A DNA stretch of 64,000 nucleotides. Origin: Rhizobium oryzicola. GTDB taxonomy: Bacteria; Pseudomonadota; Alphaproteobacteria; Rhizobiales; Rhizobiaceae. Shown piece after piece: positions 1-10,565 of this stretch (positions are counted from its first letter, which is position 1; each line of letters opens with the position of its first letter). A program made the translations under genes and the position numbers. The stretch covers positions 1-64,000 of the forward strand of contig NZ_JAUKWQ010000005.1 of the NCBI RefSeq assembly GCF_030504645.1, given 5' to 3'. The notes beneath the pieces were generated by a model. That model made no database searches and was not told where the DNA came from. It saw only the letters and a program-made list of their open reading frames with translations.

Positions 1-963
1 GGCTTCTCGCCCGCCACCGTGATCCGCGACGAACCCGTGGAGTTCCAATTGGGCAGCCAGAGTTGGTCTCCGAAGAACGACGCCAACGAGTACGCCGGTC
101 CGGTGATCCTCAGGTTTGGGATCGAGCACTCCCGAAATGTGATGGCGGCAAAGCTGGCATCGGCGGTGGGCATGGATACGGTGATGGAATATGCGCAGCG
201 CTTGGGGATTTACGACCAGCGAAACCCTGTGCTTTCAATGTCTCTCGGCTCTGCCGAGACGACGCTGATGAGGATGGTGACGGCATACTCCGTGTTCGCC
301 AATGGAGGAATGCAGATTACCCCGAGCCTTGTCGACCGCACGCAGGATCGCGCGGGCAAGACGATTTTCCGTCAAGATCAACGCGAATGCATCAACTGCA
401 ATGGAGACGCTTCACTGGCGGGGCAAGAGCCTCAGCTTAAGGACACGCGGCTGCGGGTGCTCGACCCCATGACGACATACCAGATCACAACGATGATGCA
501 GAGCGTCATTGAAGAAGGCACCGCCTCGAAAAGGATTAAACTTGGCCGACCCGTTGCGGGCAAGACTGGAACCACCAACGGGAACAATGATGCATGGTTC
601 GTCGGCTTCACGCCTGACTTGGTAACAGGAGTTTACATCGGCTTCGACGCTCCGAGGAGCTTGGGCAAAGGAGGCACCGGAAGCGCCTTAGCCGCTCCGG
701 TCTTCAACGAATTTATGAATGCGGCTCTGGCGCATGTGGCGGTATCCCAGTTCCAGATGCCGCAGGGAATGACGGAATACCACATAGGCCTCCACACCGG
801 AATGCTGACATCCGCCGACGATCCAAGCTCCGTAATTGAGGCGTTCAAGCCTGGCACAGGGCCATCCCCGGCGATGGTCACCATCGAAGATGAGGGCAAG
901 CAGAGCGAGGTTAGTCCAACGGTCAAAAAGGCAATTGAGAATGGAGCGACGGGTCTATTTTGA
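1..963 (+). CDS. mrcA: Penicillin-binding protein 1A, C-terminal part (cut by window edge)
   Basis: Bifunctional peptidoglycan glycosyltransferase/transpeptidase of the inner membrane; only the C-terminal part of the transpeptidase domain is in the window. The frame is open from base 1, so the start lies upstream. The SxN motif (SRN) is at codons 44-46 and the KTG motif (GKTGTT) around codon 188, followed by the family-typical NDAWFVGFTP stretch. The catalytic SxxK must lie before the window. The tail (EAFKPGTGP then a short acidic end) resembles rhizobial PBP1A C-termini, so the 3' end looks natural. It sits beside an SOS mutagenesis operon rather than a cell-wall cluster, so it may be a paralogue and not the housekeeping copy. 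Family assignment is firm; the exact paralogue is inference. Confidence 0.85.
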   Translation, partial: GFSPATVIRDEPVEFQLGSQSWSPKNDANEYAGPVILRFGIEHSRNVMAAKLASAVGMDTVMEYAQRLGIYDQRNPVLSMSLGSAETTLMRMVTAYSVFANGGMQITPSLVDRTQDRAGKTIFRQDQRECINCNGDASLAGQEPQLKDTRLRVLDPMTTYQITTMMQSVIEEGTASKRIKLGRPVAGKTGTTNGNNDAWFVGFTPDLVTGVYIGFDAPRSLGKGGTGSALAAPVFNEFMNAALAHVAVSQFQMPQGMTEYHIGLHTGMLTSADDPSSVIEAFKPGTGPSPAMVTIEDEGKQSEVSPTVKKAIENGATGLF

Positions 964-1299
964 AGGCGGAAGAAGCCCCATCTCGTGGGACTTTCCTCGT
1001 CGCATGACTGCTAAAGCCGCACACGGCACACCCCACCTCCATGGAGGTGTCCGCTTTCAGGCATCATAGGGCATCGCTTCAACGGCCGAAATGGAGGCGC
1101 AAAGCGGACCATGAGCGAAAGCAATCCCCAGGCCTCTTCTTGTCCGACCGTAGTTGGTTAGGACAGTTAATCGAGCTCAAGTTTTTCCGGGCCGCAAGGT
1201 GTCTGCTAGGATTTTGATTCCGTTTTCAAATCCGCAAACCTGCTAATTCTTAGGACTGAATTCCTGCCCCTCAGGCGTGTTGACTCATTTCCTCTTTCG

Positions 1300-1314
1300 G
1301 AACATATCATGAAC
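1300..1314 (+). promoter_or_regulatory. LexA (SOS) box upstream of imuA
   Basis: The sequence reads GAAC-ATATCAT-GAAC, a perfect match to the alphaproteobacterial LexA operator GAAC-N7-GAAC (equivalently GTTC-N7-GTTC). It lies 63 bases before the imuA start in an otherwise gene-free stretch (964-1377). imuA-imuB-dnaE2 operons are known LexA targets, so placement and sequence agree. No clear -35/-10 pair was picked out. Confidence 0.88.
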
Positions 1315-1377
1315 AAACGTATTTTAGCGACGGAACACCGTCCGTAATGACCGCGATTTCGGAAGGATTGGTAACCG

Positions 1378-2130
1378 ATGTCGGCTGCCCGCGAGACCGT
1401 GCTCGCAGATCTGCGCGAACGCATTTCCGCCCTCGAAGGCGGAACTGCATGGCGTGCGGGCTTCCTGCCGTTCGGCGTGGCGGAGATCGACGCGGTCCTT
1501 TCAGGTGGCGGTCTGGCTCACGGGGCTCTGCATGAGTTTGCAGGTGGCGGGTCTGGAACCGTGGATGGGGCGGCCGCGGCGCTGTTTGCCGCTGGAATTG
1601 CGGCCCGTACCAACGGGCATATTGCCTGGTGCCTGACACGTCCTGATCTCTTCATGCCGGCACTTGCGCAGGTCGGACTGCATCCCGATCGCGTTGTCTT
1701 CGTGGAAGCGGATCGGGAGGAGGAGGTGCTGGCAAGCATGGAGGAATGTCTCTCCTATGGCGGGCTGGGGGCCGTGGTTGGAGAACTGGTGAGGCTTCCC
1801 ATGGTCGCGTCGCGCCGCCTGCAATTGGCCGCCGAGCGGACCGGCACGATGGCGATCGTTGTCAGGCGCTGGCGACGCCAGACCGAGGCCAATGACTTTG
1901 GCCAGCCGACGGCAAGCACCACCAGGTGGCGGGTAAGCGTGCTCCCCTCCGAACCTCTGCCTGTCGAAGGGGTGGGAAGGGCACGGTGGCTTTTGGAATT
2001 GATCAGATCGCGTGCGGGCGAGTGTGCCGAGTTTGAGGTTGGAGCCTGCGATGACAAGGGTCGTATCCATCTATTTCCCAGGTCTCTCGACAGACAGAAT
2101 ACGGCGAGCCGATCCCGCCATTCCGCCTGA
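1378..2130 (+). CDS. imuA: ImuA, SOS mutasome accessory protein
   Basis: A 250-residue RecA-like protein of the ImuA family, the first gene of the SOS-induced translesion mutasome. It is needed with ImuB and DnaE2 for damage-induced mutagenesis. The N-terminus (ADLRERISALEGG then FLPFGVAEIDAVL) matches the family, and the core GGGLAHGALHEFAG resembles a RecA nucleotide-binding region without a proper Walker A lysine, as usual for ImuA. ATG 1378 was chosen because it lies just after the SOS box and gives the usual family length. The 3' end overlaps the imuB start (2051) by 80 bases, which suggests translational coupling. Confidence 0.88.
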   Translation: MSAARETVLADLRERISALEGGTAWRAGFLPFGVAEIDAVLSGGGLAHGALHEFAGGGSGTVDGAAAALFAAGIAARTNGHIAWCLTRPDLFMPALAQVGLHPDRVVFVEADREEEVLASMEECLSYGGLGAVVGELVRLPMVASRRLQLAAERTGTMAIVVRRWRRQTEANDFGQPTASTTRWRVSVLPSEPLPVEGVGRARWLLELIRSRAGECAEFEVGACDDKGRIHLFPRSLDRQNTASRSRHSA

Positions 2131-3562
2131 GCAGGCGATTGCCGTGATCGCCAAATCCGGATCCAAGCGATGGGTCGCTGCCGCGGATCAAGCGGCGCGC
2201 AAGGCAGGCGTCCGCGTCGGCATGCCTGCCGCCAAGGCCCAGGCGATCTTTCGCGATCTGATGCTGGTCGATGCCGACCCTATGGCCGACGCGACTGCAC
2301 TTGAGCGGATCGCGCTCTGGGCGCTAACGGTCTATTCGCCGATCGTGGCTGTCGATGGTTTGGACGGCATCGTCATGGATACGGAAGGTGCAGATCACCT
2401 GCAGGGTGGCGAGCAGCCGATGTTGGAGCGGATTGCCAACCGGTTCCGCGGAAAAAGCCTGATGGTGCGGGTCGCGATTGCCGACACCTGGGGTGCGGCG
2501 CATGCATGCGCGCGTGCAATCCGTCGCGAGACCGTGATTGTGCCGCGCGGGGAGACGTTCCGGGCCGTCGAGAAACTGCCTCTGTCGCTCCTGCGCCTGC
2601 CGGAGAAGATCGTCGACGATCTGCGCATGTTGGGGTTCAGGTCGATCGGCGAATTGGCGAATACGCCGCGCCCTCCCTTGAGCCTCCGGTTCGGTCCTGA
2701 AGTCGGCCGGCGCCTCGATCAGATGCTGGGCCACCTGGCCGAACCGATCGAGCCGATCCGCGCGCCAGAATGGATCGAAGTCTCCCGCGCCTTTGCCGAA
2801 CCCATCGGCGCGGCAGAGACGATCAACAAATATGTGGGCCGCCTCATCGTCCAGCTTATCGACGAGCTTGAACGGCGTGGACTTGGCGTTCGCCGCGCAG
2901 ACCTCATCGTCGAAAAGGTGGACGGCACCCGTCAGGCAATCCGTGCCGGAACGGCAAAGCCCGCCCGCGACGTCGCGTGGCTGACGAAGCTCTTCAAGGA
3001 TCGCACCGAGCAGATCGAGCCTGGCTTCGGGATCGAAAGACTGAAACTTGTCGCCGTCATCGCAGAGCCGCTTGTCAGTGCGCAGTACGCATCCTGTCTG
3101 GTTGAGGAGCAGACGCCTGACATCACCCCCCTGATCGATATTCTCGGCAATCGCGGCTTGCGCATCTTCCGGCTCGCACCTGTTGCCTCCGATGTGCCCG
3201 AACGCAGCGTCCGACGGATAGGTGCTGCGGTCGAGCCCTTGGCCGAGACCTGGGTCAGCCATTGGCGGCGCCCCGTGCGGCTGCTTGATCGCCCGGAACG
3301 CATCACCGTCATCGCCTTAATGCCCGATCATCCGCCGCGCTCGATCACATGGCGCGGCAAGCGGCATCAGGTGATCCGGGCCGATGGTCCGGAGCGCATC
3401 TTCGGCGAGTGGTGGAAGCGGGACGCGGAGTTCGATGCCGTGCGCGATTACTTCTTGGTGGAGAACGAGGCAGGGGAGCGGCTTTGGATTTTCCGCTCAG
3501 GTGATGGTGTCGATCCGGAAACCGGCGATCACGCGTGGTTCTGCCATGGGATCTTCGCATGA
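2051..3562 (+). CDS. imuB: ImuB, inactive Y-family polymerase of the SOS mutasome
   Basis: A Y-family (DinB/UmuC-like) polymerase homologue of 503 residues that acts as the scaffold of the ImuA-ImuB-DnaE2 translesion complex and normally links it to the sliding clamp. It begins [19 protein letters not shown]. At the N-terminus, where active Y-family enzymes carry a catalytic Asp, it has the YFPGL form, as expected of a non-catalytic ImuB. ATG 2051 is preferred over an in-frame ATG 13 codons upstream because it begins at the conserved N-terminus. The stop shares bases with the dnaE2 start (ATGA, 3559-3562). I did not identify the clamp-binding motif with certainty. Confidence 0.88.
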   Translation: MTRVVSIYFPGLSTDRIRRADPAIPPEQAIAVIAKSGSKRWVAAADQAARKAGVRVGMPAAKAQAIFRDLMLVDADPMADATALERIALWALTVYSPIVAVDGLDGIVMDTEGADHLQGGEQPMLERIANRFRGKSLMVRVAIADTWGAAHACARAIRRETVIVPRGETFRAVEKLPLSLLRLPEKIVDDLRMLGFRSIGELANTPRPPLSLRFGPEVGRRLDQMLGHLAEPIEPIRAPEWIEVSRAFAEPIGAAETINKYVGRLIVQLIDELERRGLGVRRADLIVEKVDGTRQAIRAGTAKPARDVAWLTKLFKDRTEQIEPGFGIERLKLVAVIAEPLVSAQYASCLVEEQTPDITPLIDILGNRGLRIFRLAPVASDVPERSVRRIGAAVEPLAETWVSHWRRPVRLLDRPERITVIALMPDHPPRSITWRGKRHQVIRADGPERIFGEWWKRDAEFDAVRDYFLVENEAGERLWIFRSGDGVDPETGDHAWFCHGIFA

Positions 3563-6500
3563 GATATGCCGAGCTGCAGGTGATGACACATTTCTCTTTC
3601 CTGCGCGGCGCATCCTCGGCGCTTGAGCTTTTCACCAGGGCCAAGGAGCTCGGTATCGACGCGCTCGGCGTCGTCGACCGAAACTCACTGGCGGGTATCG
3701 TGCGGGCGCTCGAGGCCTCGAGAGCAACGGGCGTGCGTCTCGTCGTCGGCTGCCGGCTCGATCTGGCTGACGGCATGTCCATTCTCGTCTATCCGACGAA
3801 CCGTGCCGCCTATTCCAGGCTGACACGGCTGATCACGCTCGGCAAAAGCCGGGGCGGCAAGGACAACTGCATCCTTCACCTGGAGGATCTCGCGCTCTAT
3901 GCCGAAGGGCTCATCGGCATTCTCGTGCCCGATCTGCCCGACGACACCTGTGCCATGCAGCTTCGCAAGATGCGGGAGATTTTCGCCACTCGCGCCTATG
4001 TGTCTCTTTGCCTGCGCCGCCGTCCGAACGATCAGCTTCGCCTGCATGAGATTGCCAACCTGGCGGCAAGCGCGCGCGTGCGCACCGTCGTCACCAATGA
4101 CGTGCTGTTCCATGAGCCGGGCCGCCGCCAGCTCCAGGACATCGTCACCTGCATTCGCAACAACACGACGATCGATGATATCGGCTTCGAGCGCGAGCGG
4201 CATGCCGACCGCTATCTGAAGCCGCCGCTGGAGATGGCACGACTTTTCCCCCGCTACCCGGAGGCGCTTGCGCGCACGATGGAGATCGTCGAGCGCTGCA
4301 CGTTTTCGCTGGAAGAGCTGACCTACCAGTATCCGGAGGAAGCGATCGTGCCCGGCATGGATGCTCAAGCATCGCTGGAGCACTACGTGCGCGAATGCAT
4401 CCCGAACCGCTATCCCGAAGGTCTGCCGCAGAAGGTTCTGCGGGCGGTCAGGCACGAGCTCGATCTCATCCGCGAGATGAAATACGCGCCGTACTTCCTG
4501 ACGGTGTTCTCGATCGTCAAGTTCGCCCGCAGCCAAGGCATCCTCTGCCAGGGGCGTGGCTCGGCGGCCAACAGCGCCATCTGCTACATTCTCGGCATCA
4601 CCTCGATCGATCCGGACACCAATGATCTTCTCTTCGAGCGCTTCGTCTCGAAGGAGCGCGACGAGCCGCCGGACATCGATGTCGACTTCGAGCATGAGCG
4701 CCGCGAACAGGTGATCCAGTGGATCTACAAGACCTATGGCAAGGAGAAGGCCGCTCTCTGTTCGACCGTCACCCGCTACCGTGCCAAGGGTGCCATCCGC
4801 GATGTCGGCAAGGCGCTGGGGTTGCCCGAGGATGTGATCAAGGCGCTCTCATCCGGCATGTGGTCCTGGTCGGAGGAGGTGAGTGATCGCAATGTCCGTG
4901 AGCTCAACCTCAACCCCAATGATCGACGCCTCGTCCTCACGCTGAAGCTCGCCCAGGAGCTTATGGGCGCACCCCGTCACTTGGGTCAGCATCCGGGCGG
5001 CTTTGTCCTGACCCATGACCGGCTCGATGACCTCGTGCCGATCGAGCCTGCTACCATGAAGGACCGGCAGATCATCGAGTGGGACAAGGATGACGTCGAG
5101 GCGCTGAAATTCATGAAGGTGGATGTGCTGGCGCTCGGCATGCTCACCTGTATGAACAAAGCCTTCGACCTGATCCGCGAGCACAAGGGCGAAGATCTCG
5201 ATCTGGCAAAGATCCGCCAAGAAGATAGTGCCACCTACGCCATGATCCGCAAGGCCGACACGCTTGGCACCTTCCAGATCGAGAGCCGCGCGCAGATGGC
5301 CATGCTGCCGCGCATGAAGCCGCGGACCTTCTACGATCTCGTGGTGCAGGTGGCGATCGTCCGGCCGGGCCCCATCCAGGGCGATATGGTGCATCCTTAT
5401 CTCCGTCGCCGTGAAGGCAAGGAGAAGGTCGAGTATCCGACGCCGGAGCTTGAGGCCGTTCTTGGCAAGACGCTCGGGGTGCCGCTCTTCCAGGAGTCGG
5501 CGATGAAGGTTGCCATGGTCTGCGCCGGCTTCACCGGCGGCGAGGCGGACCAGCTTCGCAAGAGCATGGCGACTTTCAAGTTCACCGGTGGTGTCTCGCG
5601 CTTCAAGGACAAGCTCGTCTCCGGCATGATCCGCAACGGCTATTCGGCCGAATTCGCCGAAAGGACATTCTCTCAACTTGAAGGCTTCGGCTCCTACGGT
5701 TTTCCGGAGAGCCATGCCGCTTCTTTCGCTCTGATTGCCTATGCCTCGAACTATGTGAAGTGCCACTTCCCGGATGTCTTCTGTGCCGCACTTCTCAACT
5801 CCCAACCCATGGGTTTCTACGCGCCCGCACAGATCGTCAGTGATGCCATCAAGCACGGTGTCGAAGTCCGCCCGGTCTGCATCAACAGCTCGCGCTGGGA
5901 CTGCACGCTGGAGAGCATCGGCGACATGGGTCGTCATGCCGTCCGGCTCGGCATGCGCATGGTGAAGGGATTGGCGGTCACGGACGCCGCCCGCATCGTC
6001 ACCGCACGGATGGACAGGAACTTCGAGAGTATCGACGATGTCTGGCGGCGATCGGATGTGCCGACCGAGGCTCTGGTGCAATTGGCGGAGGCCGACGCCT
6101 TTTTACCGTCGCTGCAGCTTGAACGGCGCGATGCGCTCTGGGCCATAAAGGCGCTGCGCGACGAGCCACTTCCTCTCTTCGCGGCTGCCGCCGAACGCGA
6201 GGCCGTCGTCATTCCAGAACAGCAGGAGCCCGAGGTTGAGCTGCGGCAGATGACGCAAGGTCATAACGTCGTCGAGGATTACAGTCATGTCGGTCTGACG
6301 CTACGGGAGCATCCTATCTCGTTCCTGCGGCGAGACCTGGAGAAGCGCAACATCGTCACCTGCGCGGATGCCATGAATGCGCCCGACGGACGGTGGCTGA
6401 TGACGGCGGGTGTTGTGCTCGTCCGGCAGAAACCGGGCTCGGCCAAGGGCGTAATGTTCATCACCATTGAGGACGAGACGGGCCCGGCGAATGTCGTTGT

Positions 6501-6822
6501 CTGGCCGAGCCTTTTCGAAAAGAGGCGGCGCGTTGTCTTGGGGTCATCGATGGTGGCCATCAACGGCCGCATTCAGAGGGAAGGGGAGGTCGTGCATCTC
6601 GTTGCCCAGCAGCTCTTCGATCTCTCAGGCGACCTGTCGAGCCTTGCCGACCGCGATGTTGCTTTCAAGCTGCCGACAGGGCGAGGCGATGAGTTCGCCC
6701 ATGGCTCGCCTGGTAGCCCGGATTCGCGGGATCGCTCGAGGCACGTTCCTGAAGCGAGGGACATCTTTATCCCGGATCTGCATATCGATACGCTGAAGGT
6801 GAAGAGCCGGAATTTTCAGTGA
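3559..6822 (+). CDS. dnaE2: Error-prone DNA polymerase III alpha subunit DnaE2 (ImuC)
   Basis: A 1087-residue C-family DNA polymerase that performs SOS-induced translesion synthesis with ImuA and ImuB. The N-terminal PHP domain begins [20 protein letters not shown]. The palm aspartates are in PDIDVDF (D374 and D376), and the third is in the [11 protein letters not shown] segment near residue 522. The C-terminal OB-fold region contains [18 protein letters not shown]. Length is typical of DnaE2 and shorter than the replicative DnaE1. ATG 3559 overlaps the imuB stop as ATGA, and an upstream in-frame start inside imuB is rejected. It should be co-regulated with imuA from the LexA box at 1300. The assignment is firm. 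Confidence 0.93.
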   Translation: MRYAELQVMTHFSFLRGASSALELFTRAKELGIDALGVVDRNSLAGIVRALEASRATGVRLVVGCRLDLADGMSILVYPTNRAAYSRLTRLITLGKSRGGKDNCILHLEDLALYAEGLIGILVPDLPDDTCAMQLRKMREIFATRAYVSLCLRRRPNDQLRLHEIANLAASARVRTVVTNDVLFHEPGRRQLQDIVTCIRNNTTIDDIGFERERHADRYLKPPLEMARLFPRYPEALARTMEIVERCTFSLEELTYQYPEEAIVPGMDAQASLEHYVRECIPNRYPEGLPQKVLRAVRHELDLIREMKYAPYFLTVFSIVKFARSQGILCQGRGSAANSAICYILGITSIDPDTNDLLFERFVSKERDEPPDIDVDFEHERREQVIQWIYKTYGKEKAALCSTVTRYRAKGAIRDVGKALGLPEDVIKALSSGMWSWSEEVSDRNVRELNLNPNDRRLVLTLKLAQELMGAPRHLGQHPGGFVLTHDRLDDLVPIEPATMKDRQIIEWDKDDVEALKFMKVDVLALGMLTCMNKAFDLIREHKGEDLDLAKIRQEDSATYAMIRKADTLGTFQIESRAQMAMLPRMKPRTFYDLVVQVAIVRPGPIQGDMVHPYLRRREGKEKVEYPTPELEAVLGKTLGVPLFQESAMKVAMVCAGFTGGEADQLRKSMATFKFTGGVSRFKDKLVSGMIRNGYSAEFAERTFSQLEGFGSYGFPESHAASFALIAYASNYVKCHFPDVFCAALLNSQPMGFYAPAQIVSDAIKHGVEVRPVCINSSRWDCTLESIGDMGRHAVRLGMRMVKGLAVTDAARIVTARMDRNFESIDDVWRRSDVPTEALVQLAEADAFLPSLQLERRDALWAIKALRDEPLPLFAAAAEREAVVIPEQQEPEVELRQMTQGHNVVEDYSHVGLTLREHPISFLRRDLEKRNIVTCADAMNAPDGRWLMTAGVVLVRQKPGSAKGVMFITIEDETGPANVVVWPSLFEKRRRVVLGSSMVAINGRIQREGEVVHLVAQQLFDLSGDLSSLADRDVAFKLPTGRGDEFAHGSPGSPDSRDRSRHVPEARDIFIPDLHIDTLKVKSRNFQ

Positions 6823-7016
6823 ATCGAGTTGCGCTCATCACCCGCATCGGACTTAGATCGGTGTGAATGAAGTCGATCAGCTTTCGGTTTCGGAGGCATT
6901 GACGGAGTTGCTGCTGGCCCTGCGGACCTTTGCTGTCAGCTTGGACTTAAGCCCGAGGGTGAGCGCGAGATGAAGATGGGCTCGGCGCAAAGTTTGTCGG
7001 TATCGACCATCGGTCG

Positions 7017-7555
7017 ATGTTCCGGTGCGAAGCGACCGGCAGGCGGATAAGGGCGGTCGTCTCGCAGGTGCCGATGACATCAAGCTACGAAGCCGGTCTT
7101 CAGCGGGTTCCGGGGGAGGCGGTAGCCGCTCTGGGAGCTCGATTCTACGAAGACGAGCGTGCGGTGCTGGCCGACAACGAGCCCGCGCAGGCGATCGTCA
7201 GTTCCGATCCGTCGGTCGTAGCTTCATAGCGCGCGAGGGATGCCGATGACCTCCACCTGCAGGAAATCCCGCCGCGGATTTGGACGAACGACGTCACGAT
7301 CAGGTCGACGCGAATGGCGCGCATGTACGAGCCGGGCGTCCAGGCGCCGCGCGTGTCGCCGCCGCCTCTCCTGATGGTCGTTATCACCCATGACTACCTC
7401 GCAATGGCAGACTCGGAGCCAGCGGCCTACGAGAGGGCGCTCGAGCCGAAGAAGCTGGTGATGATCAAGGGGGGCATTTCGACCTATACCTGTGGGAGTT
7501 CGAGCAGGCAGGCGGCGCGGTCGTGGAATGGTTCGCTGGACCTTTTACGACTTAG
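7017..7555 (+). pseudogene. Decayed alpha/beta hydrolase gene
   Basis: Remains of an alpha/beta hydrolase of the small rhizobial/actinobacterial family related to dienelactone hydrolases. One frame reads RIRAVVSQVPMTSSYEAG and continues to DPSVVAS, then meets TAG at 7227. The same frame resumes (DADDLHLQEIPPRIWTNDV) through ITHDYLAMADSEPAAYERA to LEPKKLVMIKG. A frameshift near 7470 then continues as GHFDLYLWEFEQAGGAVVEW and ends at 7553-7555. GGHFD carries the catalytic-triad His of the family. The N-terminal part with the nucleophile is missing or unrecognisable in 6823-7016. With a stop, a frameshift and a 5' loss it should be non-functional. Residue-level family matching is from memory. 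Confidence 0.7.
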
Positions 7556-7599
7556 GTCATTGAAGAATCTTGCCGATGCCGTAAGGAGAGTGACCAGTA

Positions 7600-8360
7600 T
7601 TGGCGGAAACCGAGCGGGGCCCGATGTTCGGCGGTGTGCTTCAAAACAATCCTCTTCTCACCTTTCAGAAAATCTGGAAATCTGACAAAAGATCTCTCAA
7701 AGCGGTTTCACTTGTTGGGGTTGCCGCAGGCTTTCTGGGGGTAGCGTCATCGTACCTGACTTTCGATTACTTTCTTGAACGCATAGGTAACATCCTTATA
7801 GGTCTCGCAATTCTTGTCTGGTTCTATCTCGAGACTGCGCTCTCGGTGGATCAAGAAGCGGAGATTTCCGCGAAGATTGAACGAGCCGAGCAAGCTGTCG
7901 ACGAGCATCCTGACAAGGCCCGCCCTCTTTGGGATCTGGCAAGAAGCAGGTTAGAACTTTATTTCGAACGCAACCTGGCGCAGATCAAACAGATTTTCTG
8001 GATCACGATGGTAGTGATGACCGCTGGCTTCATCATGGTGGGATATGGTATAGTCCAGGGCTTCGCCAGCAATAATATGAATGCTTCGCTGCTTGCTGCA
8101 GCATCCGGTGTGTTGACTGAGTTTATAGCTGCCACATTTCTAATCATCTACCGCTCGACGATGAGCCAGGCGGGGAGTACGTCAGGACGCTAGAACGAAT
8201 CAATGCTGTCGGAATGGCAATCCAGATCGCGGACTCGATCCCCGATAATGACGGCGAGCTGCGCAACAAAGTTCGAGCAGAGCTGGGACTAAAGATACTC
8301 GACGTCTTTTCGCCAACAGCTCCTAAGAAGTCATCCGCCAACTCCAAAAGCCTTTCTTGA
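7600..8360 (+). pseudogene. TRADD-N-associated membrane domain protein, frameshifted near the 3' end
   Basis: Encodes a small integral membrane protein. There are hydrophobic spans at about residues 35-50 and 60-80 (IGNILIGLAILVWFYL), a charged soluble segment (SAKIERAEQAVDEHPDKARP), an amphipathic RSRLELYFERNLAQIKQIFW stretch, then two more spans. This matches, from memory, the family annotated as TRADD-N-associated membrane domain proteins, seen in predicted bacterial conflict systems. The frame ends at 8193, but the expected continuation (EYVRTLERINAVGMAIQIAD) is in another frame from 8175 to a TGA at 8358-8360. Restoring one G to the GGGG run at 8172-8175 rejoins the frames. The start is taken as TTG 7600 behind AAGGAG (7583-7588); ATG 7624 is an alternative. 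It could be a real mutation, phase variation or a base-call error. Confidence 0.6.
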
Positions 8361-8752
8361 GCGATCATCCACGACCTCTCTATTCGTGCGGACATGGCCC
8401 AAGCTGAGAGCCTAAACAACCTTTGAGATGCCGCGTCTCAGACCGATAACAGGACATGCCGTACGCGCCCGCGAAGCCAGAATCGTTCCGCACCGCAACA
8501 CGCCGCTACCGCCCCGAATATAGCAACTCAAAACCACCGGAGCGAACTCAAAACTGGATAAATATTAGGGGCGAGGTCAAGATTGCTCTCCCCGAAGGCC
8601 CAGTTCGTATTCATCGACTAGGAGTGGAACTAGTGTACCGGCTCTGGAACCGGGCATAGCGACATGTCAGGCGCTGCGGGGGAGCCCGCGGCGCTTGAAA
8701 TCCTTCATGCAATATTGAGCTTTGGAGGATAGGGCAGGGCGCGAGGTGCCCT
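8361..8752. other. Gene-free stretch
   Basis: About 390 bases between the TRADD-N-type gene and the nuclease-like gene. Short open frames here have no recognisable content or ribosome binding site. The only functional signal seen is the GAGGTG ribosome binding site just before the ATG at 8753. Confidence 0.5.
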
Positions 8753-9934
8753 ATGAGAGACGAAATCCAATTCGTATATGACGAACTTACCAACCTTGGC
8801 TTGATCCGAGCTTCGCTCCGTGAGGAAGTGAAACCGAAAATTGTCGCTTTGGAGCAGATTTCGCCACGTGATCTTTTCAGATTCGCTTTCAGCTTGTCGA
8901 TCGCAAACATGATACGAACTTCGGCTTCGTTCGGTTTTGACGAAGAACACCTGACGGCGAGCCTCGCGGGCAGCCTTGCTTCTAATCTGACATGGTTCGC
9001 AAGAGCGTATAGACGCTTCAGGGGAACCCGCTCGCTACCGCAACTCCGGTGGATTCATCAGACAAAGATTAACGAAGCGCGCTCCGGGATAGACCTGGGA
9101 TTTTTGTTTCGCGTTCCGGGTAAAGACGCAAATCGGCCTTACCGTCTCGTCCTGCTGCAGGCCAAGCTTGCGAGCGGGAAGGACATGAGTATCAGCATTG
9201 ATCATGTCACGAACAAGCGGGCAGCAAATGGTACGCTGCAATTGTCGAAAGATGCCCTGACTGTGTTGGAGGCTGCAGCCAGCAGCAACCATCCATCCGG
9301 CATAGTTTCTCACTCTTTGAAAAACGATGCCTTCGCGATTGCGAAGAAGCAATTTGTGCGAGGTACGCCGCGTTATCAGCTAGAGACTTTGTTGCGCACG
9401 GATCTGCGCGGTCAAAGCCTGAATGGCAAAAGCGTTCCTTGGTGCTTCTACGTAGCTTGGCATGCTGCCGCCTTGCCAAAAATGATAGACGCCAGGGAGA
9501 TCGCATCGACGGTACTGTCGAGAGATGCAAGTCTCCCATTGAGCCCGGTCAAAATTCCCGCGACGGCGCCAACCCTTACGGAGGTCGTCGATCGAGCGAT
9601 GTTTGAGGAAACGCCGCGCTATGGGCTTGAGCTTCCAGTAAAAGATCTCGGCGGCGTGATGGATTACATCGTGTCAGCCGCTCCGGATATTCGGATACTG
9701 ACAAACTCGGTGAACCCGCAGCTCAATCTTATCTTCGATCGAGCACGTGGATATCGATTCTCCGACTCGCTCATACCTGCCGACCTACTCAGTCTGCCAA
9801 AACCAGCGCCGAAACGTCTGCTTGAGATCAGCGAGCAGGAAAGCAATGATTACCATGAAGAGCTAGGAACCGACTTCAGCGCGGAAACCGAAGTCGATAA
9901 CGAAAGCGACTCCGTGACCTTCAATATTACCTGA
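8753..9934 (+). CDS. Nuclease-like protein with E-D-QxK motif
   Basis: A 393-residue soluble protein that I do not recognise as a named family. Residues 104-140 carry an E...D...QxK arrangement (E108, D114 in GIDLGFLFR, Q136 and K138 in LVLLQAKLA). This is the usual signature of PD-(D/E)xK restriction-endonuclease-fold enzymes that use Q-x-K. The N-terminal 100 residues are mostly helical by inspection, and the C-terminus is acidic. The start ATG 8753 follows a GAGGTG ribosome binding site. It is followed after 70 bases by a small same-strand gene (10005) and lies among conflict-type genes, so a defensive nuclease is plausible. The nuclease call rests on motif reading only. Confidence 0.55.
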   Translation: MRDEIQFVYDELTNLGLIRASLREEVKPKIVALEQISPRDLFRFAFSLSIANMIRTSASFGFDEEHLTASLAGSLASNLTWFARAYRRFRGTRSLPQLRWIHQTKINEARSGIDLGFLFRVPGKDANRPYRLVLLQAKLASGKDMSISIDHVTNKRAANGTLQLSKDALTVLEAAASSNHPSGIVSHSLKNDAFAIAKKQFVRGTPRYQLETLLRTDLRGQSLNGKSVPWCFYVAWHAAALPKMIDAREIASTVLSRDASLPLSPVKIPATAPTLTEVVDRAMFEETPRYGLELPVKDLGGVMDYIVSAAPDIRILTNSVNPQLNLIFDRARGYRFSDSLIPADLLSLPKPAPKRLLEISEQESNDYHEELGTDFSAETEVDNESDSVTFNIT

Positions 9935-10004
9935 ACCAATTAAGTTATTGACACCTGGTATGACTCGTATGACGCTTATAGTAGTTCTATCAAGGTGTGA
10001 GCTG

Positions 10005-10439
10005 ATGCCCTCTTTCACGACTGACAGCAATACATCAGTACTCGCAGCCAGGGTTGCCATAAGGGTCGCCGAGGTTGCGAGCTCGTGGAGAGGAAACGTC
10101 ATGAAGTTCGAGGCTGCGAGGAACGAAGAGGCATTCCTTGTCTGCGTAGAATCCGATGACGGTTCATTCATACGGGCATCCATCCCTGACGCTCAGCCAT
10201 ATGGGGATCAGAGCGCCCTGACGATCAACGTGGATCTCAATTGCGATCATGTAACTGCAACCGACGTGCGCTGCACCCCGGCGTCTTTCGATATACTGAT
10301 AGAGCACCCACCAGCTCCACACTGGGCGCATCTTTCGAACCCGACGCCCAGCGACGAGGATGCGATAGAATGGGACGCAGACTCTACGGTGCTACAGCCG
10401 CGGTCAGAATTTACAGAGCTTCTGATGTCACCCGCATGA
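10005..10439 (+). CDS. Small acidic hypothetical protein, possible partner of the nuclease-like gene
   Basis: A 144-residue protein of unknown family with no membrane segment or signal peptide. It begins MPSFTTDSNTSVLAARVAIR and is rich in Asp/Glu near the end (SDEDAIEWDADS). The start at ATG 10005 is chosen over an upstream in-frame ATG at 9948 because AAGGTG (9992-9997) sits at good spacing. It follows the nuclease-like gene on the same strand, so the two may be co-transcribed, possibly as toxin/effector and partner. That pairing is inferred from position only. Confidence 0.45.
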   Translation: MPSFTTDSNTSVLAARVAIRVAEVASSWRGNVMKFEAARNEEAFLVCVESDDGSFIRASIPDAQPYGDQSALTINVDLNCDHVTATDVRCTPASFDILIEHPPAPHWAHLSNPTPSDEDAIEWDADSTVLQPRSEFTELLMSPA

Positions 10440-10565
10440 TTGTTCGGTCGTGACGAGCCGAACGCTCGAACTCTGCCTCGTGTCCAAAAAGGCGGCATTA
10501 ATGACATTCGTCGCTGCCGCCGCCGCCGACAGTTTCAGCGCGTTGGAGCGGTGGCACCGGTCAGT

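Noticed and set aside
4849..6081. A 410-codon open frame antisense to dnaE2
   Set aside because: Complement of a firm polymerase gene; no recognisable motif.
8456..8659. A 67-codon frame upstream of the nuclease-like gene
   Set aside because: Composition is random-like and no ribosome binding site precedes it.
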